64,000 bases of DNA, from NCBI GenBank assembly GCA_025454925.1, contig JALONM010000002.1, positions 62,001-126,000 on the forward strand, given 5' to 3'. Positions 38,207 to 47,973 of the stretch are shown here, piece by piece; positions within the stretch are counted from its first letter, which is position 1; every line of letters begins with the position of its first letter. The stretch comes from Cytophagaceae bacterium. Its GTDB lineage: Bacteria > Bacteroidota > Bacteroidia > Cytophagales > Cytophagaceae. The position numbers and the translations under genes were made by a program. A model generated the notes under the pieces. It was not told where the DNA came from and did no database searches. It saw nothing but the letters and a program-made list of their open reading frames with translations.

Positions 38207-39673
38207 ATGAATCTATTGAAGGCAATTGGAATTTTGTTTCTTGCGTCCGTCGCATGCGCACAGTCCTACGAGGTTTTGTCATCTCGTGTAACCACCGTTG
38301 TGGACTCAATTCCCAATAATAATAATTTTCACACGCCAATTAAATTAATTTCCTATCAGGATGATTTCTATGCATCACTCTATGCTGGAAATCAGTTGGC
38401 TATTTTTAGTTATAAAAAAGATGGTACCCGCAATACTGAATTTTCCGGCGATGGTCTTTGGGTAAAAACATTTCCGTTTACATTAAGCGAGGTTCAGGTT
38501 GCTATGGACGAGGCTGGAAATTTTTATTTGGCCACTCTTAATGCAGGGGTTTTACGTATCAATAAAGTTTCGTTATCAGGAGTAGAAAGCACTACCTTTG
38601 GTTCATCTGGTGTATTTTCATTTACTGTAGGCAACGGAAGAATTGCAGGCATGACCTGTCGTAGCAATAAAATTATAGTGGGTGGTAGCAGCGGCACCGC
38701 CTTGTATGGTTTGCAACTTTCAACCGAAGGTGCTGCGGACCAAAATTTTGGTAGCTCCGGATATGCTACTTATGTTTATGCGAACGACTCGCCAGTATTA
38801 TCTTCTATGACGGAAGACGCAAGTGGACATGTTTACCTGGCGGGATTGATAAATTATTTTTCTTTTGGGTCCGATCGTATGATCGTTCGTTTCAATCAGA
38901 CAGGGCTTGATACAACGTTTGCTCCGAACGGAATAAAAATTATAAGCACAACCAATACTATTAATAATGTTCGATATCTTAATAATAAGCTTTGGTTTTG
39001 TGGTTCGCGTTTCGCCTCGGGCAGCGATCAAGCTGTTATCATGGCTATTAATGCAAGCAATGGAAATTCAATAACCAATTTCGGGACGAATGGAGAACTA
39101 GTGGTTGGTAAAAATAACCTGTATGATTATTTAAACGATGTTGTGCGTTTGAAGGATGGAACCCTGCTTGGGATTGGATATTCATGGAGTTTTTTTAATT
39201 ATAACGAAGATCCCTATTTTGTAAAGTTTACAGAGGACGGAAAATTAATTACCACCTTTGGTGACAGTGGCCAAGTGCGACTTCCATCGTTTCCTGCAGC
39301 AGAAAGATATACAAAAGCTATTGTATCGGGTTCTCAGCTCATCTCTCTGGGAAGGTATAATTTCAATAAATTTATTGTACTATTTACTGAGGTTTTTCCC
39401 TTGGATGGGAAGCCAGATTTTCCAACGGGATTTTCTCCCAACGGAGATTTTAAGAATGATGTTTTTGAAATAAAGGACATAGACTTCGCGGATCGCAATG
39501 AATTAAAAGTATACGATCGGACAGGTAATTTGGTATATCAATCAAAAAATTACCAAAACAACTGGGATGGCACCAATAACAATGGAAATCCATTGGTGGA
39601 TGGTACCTACTACTTTGTGTTTTTCTACAACGACACGTATTTCAAAAATTATGTAGAAATCCGCAGAAAATAA
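38207..39673 (+). CDS. Secreted protein with T9SS type B (CHU_C / gliding-motility) sorting domain
   Basis: 488 residues. Signal peptide to about 19 (VACAQ), a beta-propeller-like body made of repeated blades with NFGSSGYATY, TFAPNGIKII, NFGTNGELVV and TFGDSGQVRL, i.e. the delta-60-repeat type, and a C-terminal type B sorting domain (about 405-488) with GFSPNGDFKND, ELKVYDRTGNLVYQS and WDGTNNNGNPLVDGTYYF. Proteins with this tail are secreted by T9SS and often attached to the surface through a PorP/SprF partner. That partner is the next gene, 16 bases away. Confidence 0.9.
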   Translation: MNLLKAIGILFLASVACAQSYEVLSSRVTTVVDSIPNNNNFHTPIKLISYQDDFYASLYAGNQLAIFSYKKDGTRNTEFSGDGLWVKTFPFTLSEVQVAMDEAGNFYLATLNAGVLRINKVSLSGVESTTFGSSGVFSFTVGNGRIAGMTCRSNKIIVGGSSGTALYGLQLSTEGAADQNFGSSGYATYVYANDSPVLSSMTEDASGHVYLAGLINYFSFGSDRMIVRFNQTGLDTTFAPNGIKIISTTNTINNVRYLNNKLWFCGSRFASGSDQAVIMAINASNGNSITNFGTNGELVVGKNNLYDYLNDVVRLKDGTLLGIGYSWSFFNYNEDPYFVKFTEDGKLITTFGDSGQVRLPSFPAAERYTKAIVSGSQLISLGRYNFNKFIVLFTEVFPLDGKPDFPTGFSPNGDFKNDVFEIKDIDFADRNELKVYDRTGNLVYQSKNYQNNWDGTNNNGNPLVDGTYYFVFFYNDTYFKNYVEIRRK

Positions 39674-39689
39674 GTCATATCAAACGAGC

Positions 39690-40583
39690 ATGAAAAAGAA
39701 TCTAATACTACTGTTTGCTGTCTTACTGGCTCCTTCGCTGTTTGCCCAGCAGTTGCCTGTGATTTCGCAGTTTCAATACAATCGTTTGTTGTACAACCCT
39801 GGTTACGCAGGTAGCAATGAACAACTGTCTGCTTCGACCTTATTTAGAAAACAATGGATTGGAAATTTGCCCAAAACGCCAGCTACCGGATTGTTTGCTT
39901 TGGACGCTCCCATCGGTACTACTCGCTTGGCGGCCGGTGGATATGCCATTCATGATGTGACTGGTGTTACTTCCAATACAGAACTTTCAGGAGCCTTGTC
40001 TTATCGCTTAAAAGTAGGAGCCGAAAGTTATTTGTCTATGGGTATGAATGTTGCGGCTTCATTTTATAAGTCCAATGTTACTCAACTAAAAGTCTGGGAT
40101 GCGAACGATGAGGTTTTTATTAATAACGACATTCAGGCAGTAATTCCTAAACTCGGTGTAGGTGCATATTATTATCATACCAATTACTATGCTGGCCTTT
40201 CATCTCCGGATCTATTCATCATTGATCAACAGAAATTATTTTCTCCCACTATCAATGGAGAGAAGGTGCTGTATCGCAATCTCATCGCTATGGGAGGAGC
40301 AAACATCAATCTTACCAATCGTTTTATTCTATCACCTTCCGTCTTGATCAAGTATTTTCCTAATGCTCCTCTATACCTGGCAGTTAATACATCCTTGAAA
40401 TTAAGTGAGAAATTGCAAGCGGGTGTTGGATATAGAACTCCTACTTCCTTCGCCATGTTTGGAAGTATGAACATTTCAGAAAAAATCAAACTTGGGTATG
40501 CTTTTGATTTTAATCCCAGCAATTTTAGTTTGGGCACTGCAGGTTCCCATGAATTTATGGTTTCCTACGGATTCCAGCAATAA
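39690..40583 (+). CDS. PorP/SprF family T9SS outer-membrane protein
   Basis: 297 residues: signal peptide (about 1-19, LFAQ), then the family pattern QFQYNRLLYNPGYAGSNE, FRKQWIG, TRLAAGGYAIHDVTG, and a barrel ending in FMVSYGFQQ. In Flavobacterium, SprF is needed to place the adhesin SprB, which has the same type of tail as the preceding gene; so the pair is very likely a cargo and its dedicated partner. Followed by a strong bidirectional terminator. Confidence 0.93.
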   Translation: MKKNLILLFAVLLAPSLFAQQLPVISQFQYNRLLYNPGYAGSNEQLSASTLFRKQWIGNLPKTPATGLFALDAPIGTTRLAAGGYAIHDVTGVTSNTELSGALSYRLKVGAESYLSMGMNVAASFYKSNVTQLKVWDANDEVFINNDIQAVIPKLGVGAYYYHTNYYAGLSSPDLFIIDQQKLFSPTINGEKVLYRNLIAMGGANINLTNRFILSPSVLIKYFPNAPLYLAVNTSLKLSEKLQAGVGYRTPTSFAMFGSMNISEKIKLGYAFDFNPSNFSLGTAGSHEFMVSYGFQQ

Positions 40584-40605
40584 GTTTCAGTAAGGTATAT
40601 TTTAT

Positions 40606-40644
40606 AAAAAAGGTCTTGCATTATGTTTTTGCAAGACCTTTTTT
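40606..40644. terminator. Bidirectional intrinsic terminator between convergent genes
   Basis: AAAAAAGGTCTTGCA and TGCAAGACCTTTTTT form a perfect 15-bp stem with a 9-base loop. It serves the PorP/SprF gene on the plus strand and the cyclophilin on the minus strand. Confidence 0.9.
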
Positions 40645-40696
40645 GTGAAATGGCAATATGTTGCTATCGAGAAAAGCCAATTGAAATCTTGGTGGT

Positions 40697-41347
40697 TTAT
40701 TTCAATCCATAGAAGGCTCCGCAACCGTAGGTTTTGATTATTTTTTTTGTTTTCATTTTCTGAACAGAAACATTCATGCGCACATCCTGAATGGGTCTGT
40801 CTCCAACGCCTTTTTCCACGTTCGCTATTTTATCAATTACCTCTAAGCCTTTTATAACTTGTCCATATACGGTATAATTTCCATCCAGGAACGGCGTTCC
40901 TTTGTCGTTATGAACGATGTAAAATTGTGACCCACTTGATGCTTTTTTCGGATTTACCTGATCAGAGGTGCGGGCTGCTGCCAGCGCGCCTTTTATATGT
41001 TTTAATGTGGGTATAAATTCTGCATCTACCGTATAGCCCGGGCCGCCTTGCCCATCATTATAAGGGATGGAATCTTTGGAATTAGGATCGCCTCCCTGAA
41101 TCATAAAATCTTTAATGACACGATGGAAGGTAGTGCCGTTGTAATATCCTTCCTGTGCTAATTTTACAAAGTTGGCTTTGTGCTTGGGCGTTTGATTGTA
41201 AAGCAACAAAATCATATCCCCTTGTGCCGTTTTGATCGTTACTACGAAATCTTCTTTTGGAATTGTGTTTTTATTTTTCGTTTGAGCGAAGCCCGACATC
41301 GGGAACACCCAACTTGCCAGCAGGCATAGTACAGCAATTATTCTCAT
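40697..41347 (-). CDS. Exported peptidyl-prolyl cis-trans isomerase, cyclophilin type
   Basis: 216 residues. Signal peptide to about residue 21 (GFAQ), so periplasmic. The cyclophilin domain has FHRVIKDFMIQGGDP (about residues 75-89) with the catalytic arginine, the QFYIVHND strand and TPFLDGNYTVYGQV. The family speeds prolyl isomerisation in protein folding. Last gene of a minus-strand run holB-hemC-cyclophilin, 6 bases after hemC. Confidence 0.93.
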   Translation of the reverse strand: MRIIAVLCLLASWVFPMSGFAQTKNKNTIPKEDFVVTIKTAQGDMILLLYNQTPKHKANFVKLAQEGYYNGTTFHRVIKDFMIQGGDPNSKDSIPYNDGQGGPGYTVDAEFIPTLKHIKGALAAARTSDQVNPKKASSGSQFYIVHNDKGTPFLDGNYTVYGQVIKGLEVIDKIANVEKGVGDRPIQDVRMNVSVQKMKTKKIIKTYGCGAFYGLK

Positions 41348-41353
41348 AGTAGT

Positions 41354-42283
41354 TTATTTTTGGTTTTTGATTTCGGATAAAATTTTTGATCCTCCCTGCT
41401 CCAGCAAGGCTTTTGCCAGGTTTTGTCCAAGTTGCTGCGGATCATTCAAGTGCATGCGCTGTTGAATGAGTTTGTCTCCATCCAGACTAATAATGCCAGC
41501 ATCGAGGGTTAAAGTTCCTTCCAGTATTCGCGCATGGGCGAAGGCCGGTACGGAGCATCCGCCCTGAATAGTACGAAGAAAATGGCGCTCCGCAAGCACG
41601 CATTGAGCAGAGGGGAAATGATTTAGTACTTTCTGAATGGCCTGTTTTTTTTCGGGCGATAATTCGTTGGAGGCTTCAATAGCCAAGGATCCTTGGCCCA
41701 CAGGAGGTACAAATACTTCTACATGCAAGTGCTGACGGATATAGGATCCTAATTCCATACGATGCACACCCGCAAAGGCGAGTAGCATGGCATCGCATTG
41801 GCCTTCTTCCATTTTTTTAAACCTTGTTTGAAGGTTTCCACGGATATCCACCAGCGTATGTTGTGGGAAATATCGCTGCAATAATGCTTTTCTGCGCACA
41901 GAGCTAGTTCCTATGACTAAGGGCTGCTTTTGCTCCAGGCGAATGTTTTCTTTATGACTTACCAGGACGTCCTGCGCAGACTCACGTTCTGTAAAAGCGA
42001 TGAGCTCCAGGTTGGAAGGCAGTTCCGAAGGCATATCCTTGGCGCTGTGCACCGCTATGTCGATGCTGTGGTTGAGTAATTTTTCTTCCAGCTCCTCGGT
42101 AAAAAGACCTTTAGAACCAATAGAAGCAAGGCTTTGACCAAGTATCTTGTCTCCTTTGGTTTCCATAGTAACCAGTTCGGTTTCCCATCCGGCTTGCTGC
42201 AATCGGGCTGCTACCCAATGGGCTTGCCATAGCGCGAGTGCGCTAGCCCTTGTTCCTATGATAATACGTGATGATGTTGACAT
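41354..42283 (-). CDS. hemC: Hydroxymethylbilane synthase (porphobilinogen deaminase)
   Basis: Polymerises four porphobilinogen units to hydroxymethylbilane in haem synthesis. 309 residues. Motifs: IGTRASALALWQA, METKGDKILG, VHSAKDMPSELP, SSVRRKALLQR, DIRGNLQTRF, PVGQGSLAIE, and the dipyrromethane cofactor cysteine in GGCSVPAFAH (about Cys241). The start codon shares one base with the holB stop (TAATG). Relevant to the several haem proteins in this window. Confidence 0.96.
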   Translation of the reverse strand: MSTSSRIIIGTRASALALWQAHWVAARLQQAGWETELVTMETKGDKILGQSLASIGSKGLFTEELEEKLLNHSIDIAVHSAKDMPSELPSNLELIAFTERESAQDVLVSHKENIRLEQKQPLVIGTSSVRRKALLQRYFPQHTLVDIRGNLQTRFKKMEEGQCDAMLLAFAGVHRMELGSYIRQHLHVEVFVPPVGQGSLAIEASNELSPEKKQAIQKVLNHFPSAQCVLAERHFLRTIQGGCSVPAFAHARILEGTLTLDAGIISLDGDKLIQQRMHLNDPQQLGQNLAKALLEQGGSKILSEIKNQK

Positions 42284-43422
42284 TAGGATTGGTTAAATAC
42301 TTGAGCAATTTGAAACGAAGCAGCCATAAACACCATTTTCGGACTTGCATTCCGTTCGATATACAGGCTGCTTTGATTCAGTTTGGCACTGATGATTTCT
42401 ATTTTCTCATCACTCAATACTTTGGAAAAATTTTCTACAAAGGTTAAGTCTTCCTGGGGTAAGCGCACCAGCGAAGTGGCAGTGTATTTATATACCAGCG
42501 TCTCCCGAAGTATATTCATGCCAAACAATAGCAAATTCTTTTGCGATTCCCTGCCTAATTTCGCAAACATTTCACTCCATTCTGTCAGTTCTATCAAATT
42601 GGAGGTTTTGCGGTATAGTAAAAAACACATTCGCATCCAGTCTCTAAACATCTGCTGATGGTCCTCGTCGGCTTCGGACATCATGCGTATCGCTTTGTCC
42701 ATATTGCCATCCGCCAGATAGGAAAGCTGCAAGGCTTTCTTTTCGTCTACCTGATAATGTTCGCGTAAGTATCCTGCGATAAGTGTATCTTCAAAGGCTG
42801 GAATAAAAACTTTTTGTGTACGGGATAAAATAGTAGTGATGATTTTCTCCAAATTGTTGGTGACAAGCAAAAACAAAGTCTTCACCGGAGGTTCTTCCAG
42901 AATTTTGAGAATAGCATTCGCCGCTTCATGCCTCATCACCTCCGGGAGCCAGATGATCATGATTTTATACTCCGATTCGAAAGATTTCAAAGAAAGTGTT
43001 TTAATGACATTTCTGCTTTCGTCCACTGAGATGAGTAATTGTTTGTTTTCAGCCCCAATAAAATTCCCCCACTCTACCAAATTGTTGTAAGGATTTTCTA
43101 ATAGAAAATTTCTCCAGTCTTTGTAGAAAAGAGCACTCAATGGATCTTTGCTGACTTGCTTGGTGGAGGATATAGGAAAAACAAAGTGTAAATCTGGGTG
43201 AATGTATTTTTTATTTTTGGAACAAGAGGCACATTCTCCACACGAATCTTCCTCGCCTCTGTTTTCGCATTGAATATAGGTGGCGTAAGCAAGCGCAAGC
43301 GCCAGGTTTGCGCTGCCTTCCGGACCCGCAAACAATTGTGCGTGTGCAATATGACTTTCCCTTACGGAGGCTACAAGGGTCTTTTTTACATCCTCCAATC
43401 CTGGAATGTCTTTGAACTGCAT
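42283..43422 (-). CDS. holB: DNA polymerase III delta-prime subunit (clamp loader)
   Basis: 379 residues. Clamp-loader ATPase-fold subunit without ATPase activity. Visible: AGPEGSANLALALAYA in place of a working Walker A (no GKT), a zinc-binding cysteine cluster CENRGEEDSCGECASCSK, KIMIIWLPEVM and NAILKILEEPP, the family signature, and LSRTQKV for the SRC-like arginine. The N-terminus is DIPGLEDVKKTL, as in the family. The gene leads the minus-strand run into hemC. Confidence 0.9.
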   Translation of the reverse strand: MQFKDIPGLEDVKKTLVASVRESHIAHAQLFAGPEGSANLALALAYATYIQCENRGEEDSCGECASCSKNKKYIHPDLHFVFPISSTKQVSKDPLSALFYKDWRNFLLENPYNNLVEWGNFIGAENKQLLISVDESRNVIKTLSLKSFESEYKIMIIWLPEVMRHEAANAILKILEEPPVKTLFLLVTNNLEKIITTILSRTQKVFIPAFEDTLIAGYLREHYQVDEKKALQLSYLADGNMDKAIRMMSEADEDHQQMFRDWMRMCFLLYRKTSNLIELTEWSEMFAKLGRESQKNLLLFGMNILRETLVYKYTATSLVRLPQEDLTFVENFSKVLSDEKIEIISAKLNQSSLYIERNASPKMVFMAASFQIAQVFNQS

Positions 43423-43649
43423 TCGGTGGTGTTTTTGGTACTATTAAAACAAATATCGTTAAATGTACGATGGCCGTTTCCCGGCTATTTGTCTTTTCGC
43501 AAATTACTAATTTCCTGATTAAAAATTCAAGGCTTGGCCACTCTGTTGAAATTTGGCTAAAGAATTAAGCTTGGCATCAATACATCGGTGTGCCAGAGCG
43601 AATCCTGTTGACTGTCACAAATCCCGTTGGGCGGGATAATGGAATAAAA

Positions 43650-43675
43650 AAAACGGCGCTGGTGAGCGCCGTTTT
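43650..43675 (-). terminator. Intrinsic terminator of the SGNH gene
   Basis: AAAACGGCGCT and AGCGCCGTTTT form an 11-bp stem with a GGTG loop. On the minus strand it is followed by T residues (A tract at 43646-43653), 27 bases after the stop. A second small hairpin ATCCCG/CGGGAT at 43621-43637 lies just beyond. Confidence 0.85.
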
Positions 43676-43702
43676 CAGGTGAGGGTGCCATACCCTGTCA
43701 AC

Positions 43703-44416
43703 TTATCGGTGGGTATGTAAAGCTGTTAATACAGTAGGTTCCATGCGTTCTACCCAAAGCTTGTATTGAGCTCCTGAAGGATGTAAACCATCGGCGGAAA
43801 TCAGCGTTGGGTCTTTGGTAACTTTTTTGGAAATATCGGTAATATCCACATAGTGGCCTTTGGCTGCAATGGTTTCTTTTTTCAACACATTGTTGAATTT
43901 GGAAATATTTTCAGCCATGGCCTCCAAGGCAGCAGAATCATGTCTTTTAGCAAATGGTGTAGCGCTCCAATCCGGAATGGAAATAACAAACACACGGCCA
44001 GGTCTGCCTCCTGTTAATTTCTCAACTTTAGCCAACAAAGCTCTGAAATCGGTTGTAAATTGGGCGATGGAATGTTTTTTATATTCATCATTCACCCCAA
44101 TTTGAATGGAAATCAGATCGTAATGTTTATCGAATTCTTCTTCATCCAATCGCTTGGAGAGTTCGTTGATGGTCCAACTTTTATTGGCAATGAAGATGGG
44201 GTAATTGATATGAAGATGTGCGTCGTGTTTGCGCAAAGAGTTTTCGAGTAAAATAGGCCAGCGTTCGTGCTCATCAATCCCGTCCCCAAGCGTGTAGGCA
44301 TCACCCAAAGCCAGGTAGGTGTTTTTATGGCTTGCGGCATCCTTAATGGTGAAGGAAGGGGTAACACAGGCAACCAATACCAAGGTCATTATCCCAAATA
44401 AAACTCTCCTTTTCAT
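43703..44416 (-). CDS. SGNH/GDSL-fold lipoprotein with Ser-to-Ala at the nucleophile position
   Basis: 237 residues. The hydrophobic N-terminus with LVACV suggests a lipoprotein (Cys about 17). The SGNH blocks are readable: block I is YLALGDAYTLGDG (about residues 35-47) where the family has GDS; block III is IQIGVND (about 105-111) with the GxND motif; block V is DGLHPSG (about 207-213) with the catalytic Asp and His. The nucleophile serine is alanine (codon GCC), so esterase activity by the usual mechanism is not expected. Everything else in the fold looks intact, so it may bind a ligand without hydrolysis. Monocistronic. Confidence 0.88.
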   Translation of the reverse strand: MKRRVLFGIMTLVLVACVTPSFTIKDAASHKNTYLALGDAYTLGDGIDEHERWPILLENSLRKHDAHLHINYPIFIANKSWTINELSKRLDEEEFDKHYDLISIQIGVNDEYKKHSIAQFTTDFRALLAKVEKLTGGRPGRVFVISIPDWSATPFAKRHDSAALEAMAENISKFNNVLKKETIAAKGHYVDITDISKKVTKDPTLISADGLHPSGAQYKLWVERMEPTVLTALHTHR

Positions 44417-44574
44417 ACTATTAATACTTTAAATTTCAGTTATTTACAGTTTTTAATTCCAATTCGACTCTTCAATGGAATCAATATTTTCATTCAATAA
44501 AACAATTATAGGGCCAAAATTGCTACAATGCAAAAGCCCTTGTTTAAAATTGAATGATTGTGTTTCCATTTTAA

Positions 44575-44582
44575 TACCTTTG
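44575..44582 (+). promoter_or_regulatory. -7 box of uvrA
   Basis: TACCTTTG, an exact TAnnTTTG match. A TTG at 44550-44552 lies 22 bases upstream as a possible -33 element. Leader of about 50 bases to the GTG start. Confidence 0.5.
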
Positions 44583-44636
44583 GATTAAACACTACGCAGG
44601 AGCCGGTTGTTTTGTTTTTAAGATTGGAAAAATAAA

Positions 44637-47492
44637 GTGAAAAACGAATTGTCTGAATTACCCGAAACACAAGATTTTGAATCGCTTGACCCCAAACAGT
44701 TTATTCTGATCAAGGGAGCCAGAGTTAACAATCTTAAGAACCTCAGCGTTGCCATACCTCGCAATAAACTGGTGGTAGTGACGGGCCTTTCAGGTTCCGG
44801 AAAATCCTCCCTGGCTTTTGATACCTTGTTTGCCGAGGGGCAGCGCATGTATGTAGAAAGTCTCAGTTCGTATGCGCGCCAGTTTCTTGGCAGGATGCAG
44901 AAACCAGAGGTGGATTATATAAAAGGGGTATCTCCTGCAATAGCCATAGAACAAAAGGTTACTTCTAAAAATCCGCGCTCAACCGTAGGCACAACCACAG
45001 AGATTTATGATTATCTGAAGCTCTTGTTCGCCCGCATTGGAAAAACATTTTCCCCGGTATCCGGCAAACAGGTGCGTAAGGATACAGTTTCAGATGTAGT
45101 GAATTTTCTCTTTACTCAACCCGAAGGCACTCGGTTGCTTTTGTATACTCCTTTGCGATTGAAAGAAGGTCGCAAAAGAGAAGAGGAATTACAGGTTTTG
45201 CTTCAAAAAGGATTTACACGCTTGTATGTCGACGGTCAAGTTTTGTTCATTGAAGAATTATTGGGAAAGCCAGCTGAAATTAAGAAAATAAAGGATGCAT
45301 TTGTTTTGATCGACCGGATGATTCTGAATAATCAGGATGAAGAAGCGAGGTTCAGAGCGGCAGATTCGGTGCAGACGGCTTTTTTTGAAGGCGAAGGGGA
45401 ATGCGTGGTGGAGGTAGTCGGACATGAGAAAAGACAATTCAGCGATCGCTTTGAATTGGATGGTATTCGTTTTGAAGAACCCAGTGTGAATTTTTTCAGT
45501 TTCAATAATCCGTACGGCGCTTGTAAGCGTTGCGAGGGTTTTGGGACGGTACTTGGGCTAGACGAAGATCTGGTGATTCCGCAAAAACACTTGAGCGTTT
45601 ACGAAGGGGCAATAGCTCCCTGGCGCGGAGAGAAAATGCAGGAATGGCTAAAACCCCTTCTGAAGAACGGTATAAAATTCGATTTTCCAATTCATCGCCC
45701 CTACAATGAATTGAATAAAGAAGAAAAGAAATTACTCTGGACTGGTAACAAATATTTTCAAGGTCTCACAGAGTTTTTTAATTACCTGGAAACACAAACC
45801 CATAAAATACAATACAGGGTAATGCTTTCCCGCTACCGCGGAAAGACAGCCTGTCCGGAGTGCCGTGGTTCGCGCCTGAGAGGAGATGCTTCTTATGTTC
45901 TGATTCATGGGAAATCCATCACCGATATTGTGCTGATGCCGATTTCAGAAGTGATTTCGTTTTTTAAGGAATTAACGCTGACGGACCACGACGCAGCCGT
46001 TGCACAGCGCTTGCTTACTGAAATTCGTAATCGCTTAGGGTATCTTGAAAAAGTTGGCCTAGGGTATTTAACTCTCAATCGCCTCACCTCGACCTTGTCG
46101 GGAGGTGAATACCAGCGAATCAAGTTGGCTACTTCTCTTGGAAGTTCGCTGGTAGGTTCTATGTATATCCTGGATGAGCCTAGCATAGGTTTGCATCCTC
46201 GCGATACTGCCCGGCTGGTGCAGGTATTGCTGATGTTGCGTGATCAGGGAAATACGGTGGTGGTAGTGGAGCATGAAGAGGAAGTGATGCTGGCCGCGGA
46301 TCAGCTTATTGATATTGGCCCGGAGGCAGGTGCGCACGGTGGAGAATTGGTTTTTCAATGTCGATTGACAGAATTGAAAAGTAACCCGGAACGTTATGCT
46401 GCATCCCGCTCGCATACCTGGCGCTACCTCACAGGTGTGGAGCGTGTGCCGCTTCCTGTTTATCGTCGAAAGCCGATCGATTGGATGGAAATTACAGGAG
46501 CAAGAGAAAATAATCTGAAAGATATTTCTGTGAAATTTCCCTTGGGCGTATTTACCTGCATCACCGGTGTTTCAGGTTCTGGAAAATCTACGCTCATCAA
46601 AAAAATTCTGGCACCAGCCATTCAGAAACAATTCGGATTGGGTGGAGACATCACTGGAAAATTTGATGAACTGTTGGGCGGTTTCTCCCAGATTACGCAA
46701 CTGGAATTTGTAGACCAAAATCCAATAGGGAAATCTTCACGATCGAATCCAGTGACTTACGTTAAGGCCTATGATTTAATTCGCGACCTATTTGCTGAAC
46801 AAGCGCTCTCGAAAGCGAGAGGATACAAGCCAGGTCACTTTTCGTTTAATGTGGATGGTGGACGTTGTGAAATTTGTCAGGGCGAAGGGGTGGTAACGGT
46901 AGAAATGCAGTTTATGGCCGATATTCACCTTACCTGCGAAGCCTGCCAGGGCAAACGCTTTAAACAAGAATTATTGGAAGTAACCTATAAGGAAAAAGCC
47001 ATTCACGAAATTCTTGATTTAACGGTAGAAGAAAGTCTATCCTTTTTTGCTGACAAACCAAAAATTTTTGAAAAACTTAAACCACTTTCCGATGTGGGGC
47101 TGGGCTATGTCCGTTTAGGCCAATCGTCTAATTCCCTCTCTGGTGGAGAAGCGCAACGGGTGAAGCTGGCCTCATTTCTTAACAAAGCTCCCGGATCTAA
47201 CAAGGAACATATTTTATTTGTATTTGATGAGCCAACCACTGGATTGCATTTTCATGATATTCGGAAATTGGTAAACTCTATCCATGCATTAGTAGAGCAA
47301 GGAAACTCTGTGATGGTGATTGAGCACAATATGGAAATGATTAAGTGCTCGGATTGGATTATAGATCTTGGTCCTGAGGGAGGAGAAAAAGGAGGCTACG
47401 TTTGTTTTGAAGGAACGCCTGAACAAATGATTACACTCCGTGATAATTATACCGCAACGTATCTTAAGGATAAAATGCAATCGCATGGCTAA
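44637..47492 (+). CDS. uvrA: Excinuclease ABC subunit A
   Basis: Damage-recognition ATPase of nucleotide excision repair. 951 residues; the start is GTG (KNELSELPE follows). Two ABC modules: Walker [10 protein letters not shown] (about residue 50) and [10 protein letters not shown] (about 640); signature [12 protein letters not shown] and [12 protein letters not shown]; Walker [12 protein letters not shown] and [11 protein letters not shown]. Zinc modules are seen as [16 protein letters not shown] and CEICQGEG...CEACQGKR. The first cysteine pair that precedes [10 protein letters not shown] in E. coli UvrA (CPVC) is missing, with no cysteine in that segment; Bacteroidota UvrA proteins commonly look like this. 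Partner Mfd is at the left edge of the window. Confidence 0.96.
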   Translation: MKNELSELPETQDFESLDPKQFILIKGARVNNLKNLSVAIPRNKLVVVTGLSGSGKSSLAFDTLFAEGQRMYVESLSSYARQFLGRMQKPEVDYIKGVSPAIAIEQKVTSKNPRSTVGTTTEIYDYLKLLFARIGKTFSPVSGKQVRKDTVSDVVNFLFTQPEGTRLLLYTPLRLKEGRKREEELQVLLQKGFTRLYVDGQVLFIEELLGKPAEIKKIKDAFVLIDRMILNNQDEEARFRAADSVQTAFFEGEGECVVEVVGHEKRQFSDRFELDGIRFEEPSVNFFSFNNPYGACKRCEGFGTVLGLDEDLVIPQKHLSVYEGAIAPWRGEKMQEWLKPLLKNGIKFDFPIHRPYNELNKEEKKLLWTGNKYFQGLTEFFNYLETQTHKIQYRVMLSRYRGKTACPECRGSRLRGDASYVLIHGKSITDIVLMPISEVISFFKELTLTDHDAAVAQRLLTEIRNRLGYLEKVGLGYLTLNRLTSTLSGGEYQRIKLATSLGSSLVGSMYILDEPSIGLHPRDTARLVQVLLMLRDQGNTVVVVEHEEEVMLAADQLIDIGPEAGAHGGELVFQCRLTELKSNPERYAASRSHTWRYLTGVERVPLPVYRRKPIDWMEITGARENNLKDISVKFPLGVFTCITGVSGSGKSTLIKKILAPAIQKQFGLGGDITGKFDELLGGFSQITQLEFVDQNPIGKSSRSNPVTYVKAYDLIRDLFAEQALSKARGYKPGHFSFNVDGGRCEICQGEGVVTVEMQFMADIHLTCEACQGKRFKQELLEVTYKEKAIHEILDLTVEESLSFFADKPKIFEKLKPLSDVGLGYVRLGQSSNSLSGGEAQRVKLASFLNKAPGSNKEHILFVFDEPTTGLHFHDIRKLVNSIHALVEQGNSVMVIEHNMEMIKCSDWIIDLGPEGGEKGGYVCFEGTPEQMITLRDNYTATYLKDKMQSHG

Positions 47493-47949
47493 TATTATTT
47501 TGGAAAACATTCAGGCACATTTAAACCGTTCGATGCAGACCGACCCAATACGTGTGGCGTCCTGGTTGGGAGGAATTGTGCGGAAGGCAGAACCCGGAGT
47601 ACTTGAATTGGAGTTCGAGGTAAGGCAGGAAATGACCAATTTTGCAGGTACCTTGCATGGAGGAATGATTGCCACCATGCTGGATGATGTGATGGGGGCT
47701 ACGGTAATGACCATTGAAGAAGAATTTTTTTTCACTACTGTAAACCTCAACGTCGATTATTTTTATCCTGCACGCAAAGGCGATAAAGTAACCGCCATTT
47801 CCTCCATCACCAAAAAGGGAAAGACAATTCACCATGTAGAATGTGCTTTATGGAATTTGGCCACAGGTAAGCAACTGGCTTTGGCACATTCCAATTTAAT
47901 GAAAACCGATTTTAAAATCTCCGACTTGTTACCAGGGATACAACGTTAA
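47485..47949 (+). CDS. PaaI/YigI-type hotdog-fold thioesterase
   Basis: 154 residues from ATG 47485, which overlaps the uvrA stop by 8 bases (an upstream in-frame start inside uvrA is unlikely). The hotdog motif is FAGTLHGGMIATMLDDVMG (Gly-Gly loop plus acidic residue), followed by NLNVDYFYPARKGD and VECALW. Such enzymes cleave acyl- or aroyl-CoA thioesters; no substrate can be assigned. Cytoplasmic. The overlap with uvrA suggests a shared transcript rather than a shared function. Confidence 0.85.
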   Translation: MANIILENIQAHLNRSMQTDPIRVASWLGGIVRKAEPGVLELEFEVRQEMTNFAGTLHGGMIATMLDDVMGATVMTIEEEFFFTTVNLNVDYFYPARKGDKVTAISSITKKGKTIHHVECALWNLATGKQLALAHSNLMKTDFKISDLLPGIQR

Positions 47950-47973
47950 TTCAATTTTCAATTTCCGAATACC

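Noticed and set aside
47440-47484. Upstream start for the thioesterase inside uvrA
   Set aside because: Would add 15 residues without family similarity; the ATG at 47485 gives the usual hotdog length.
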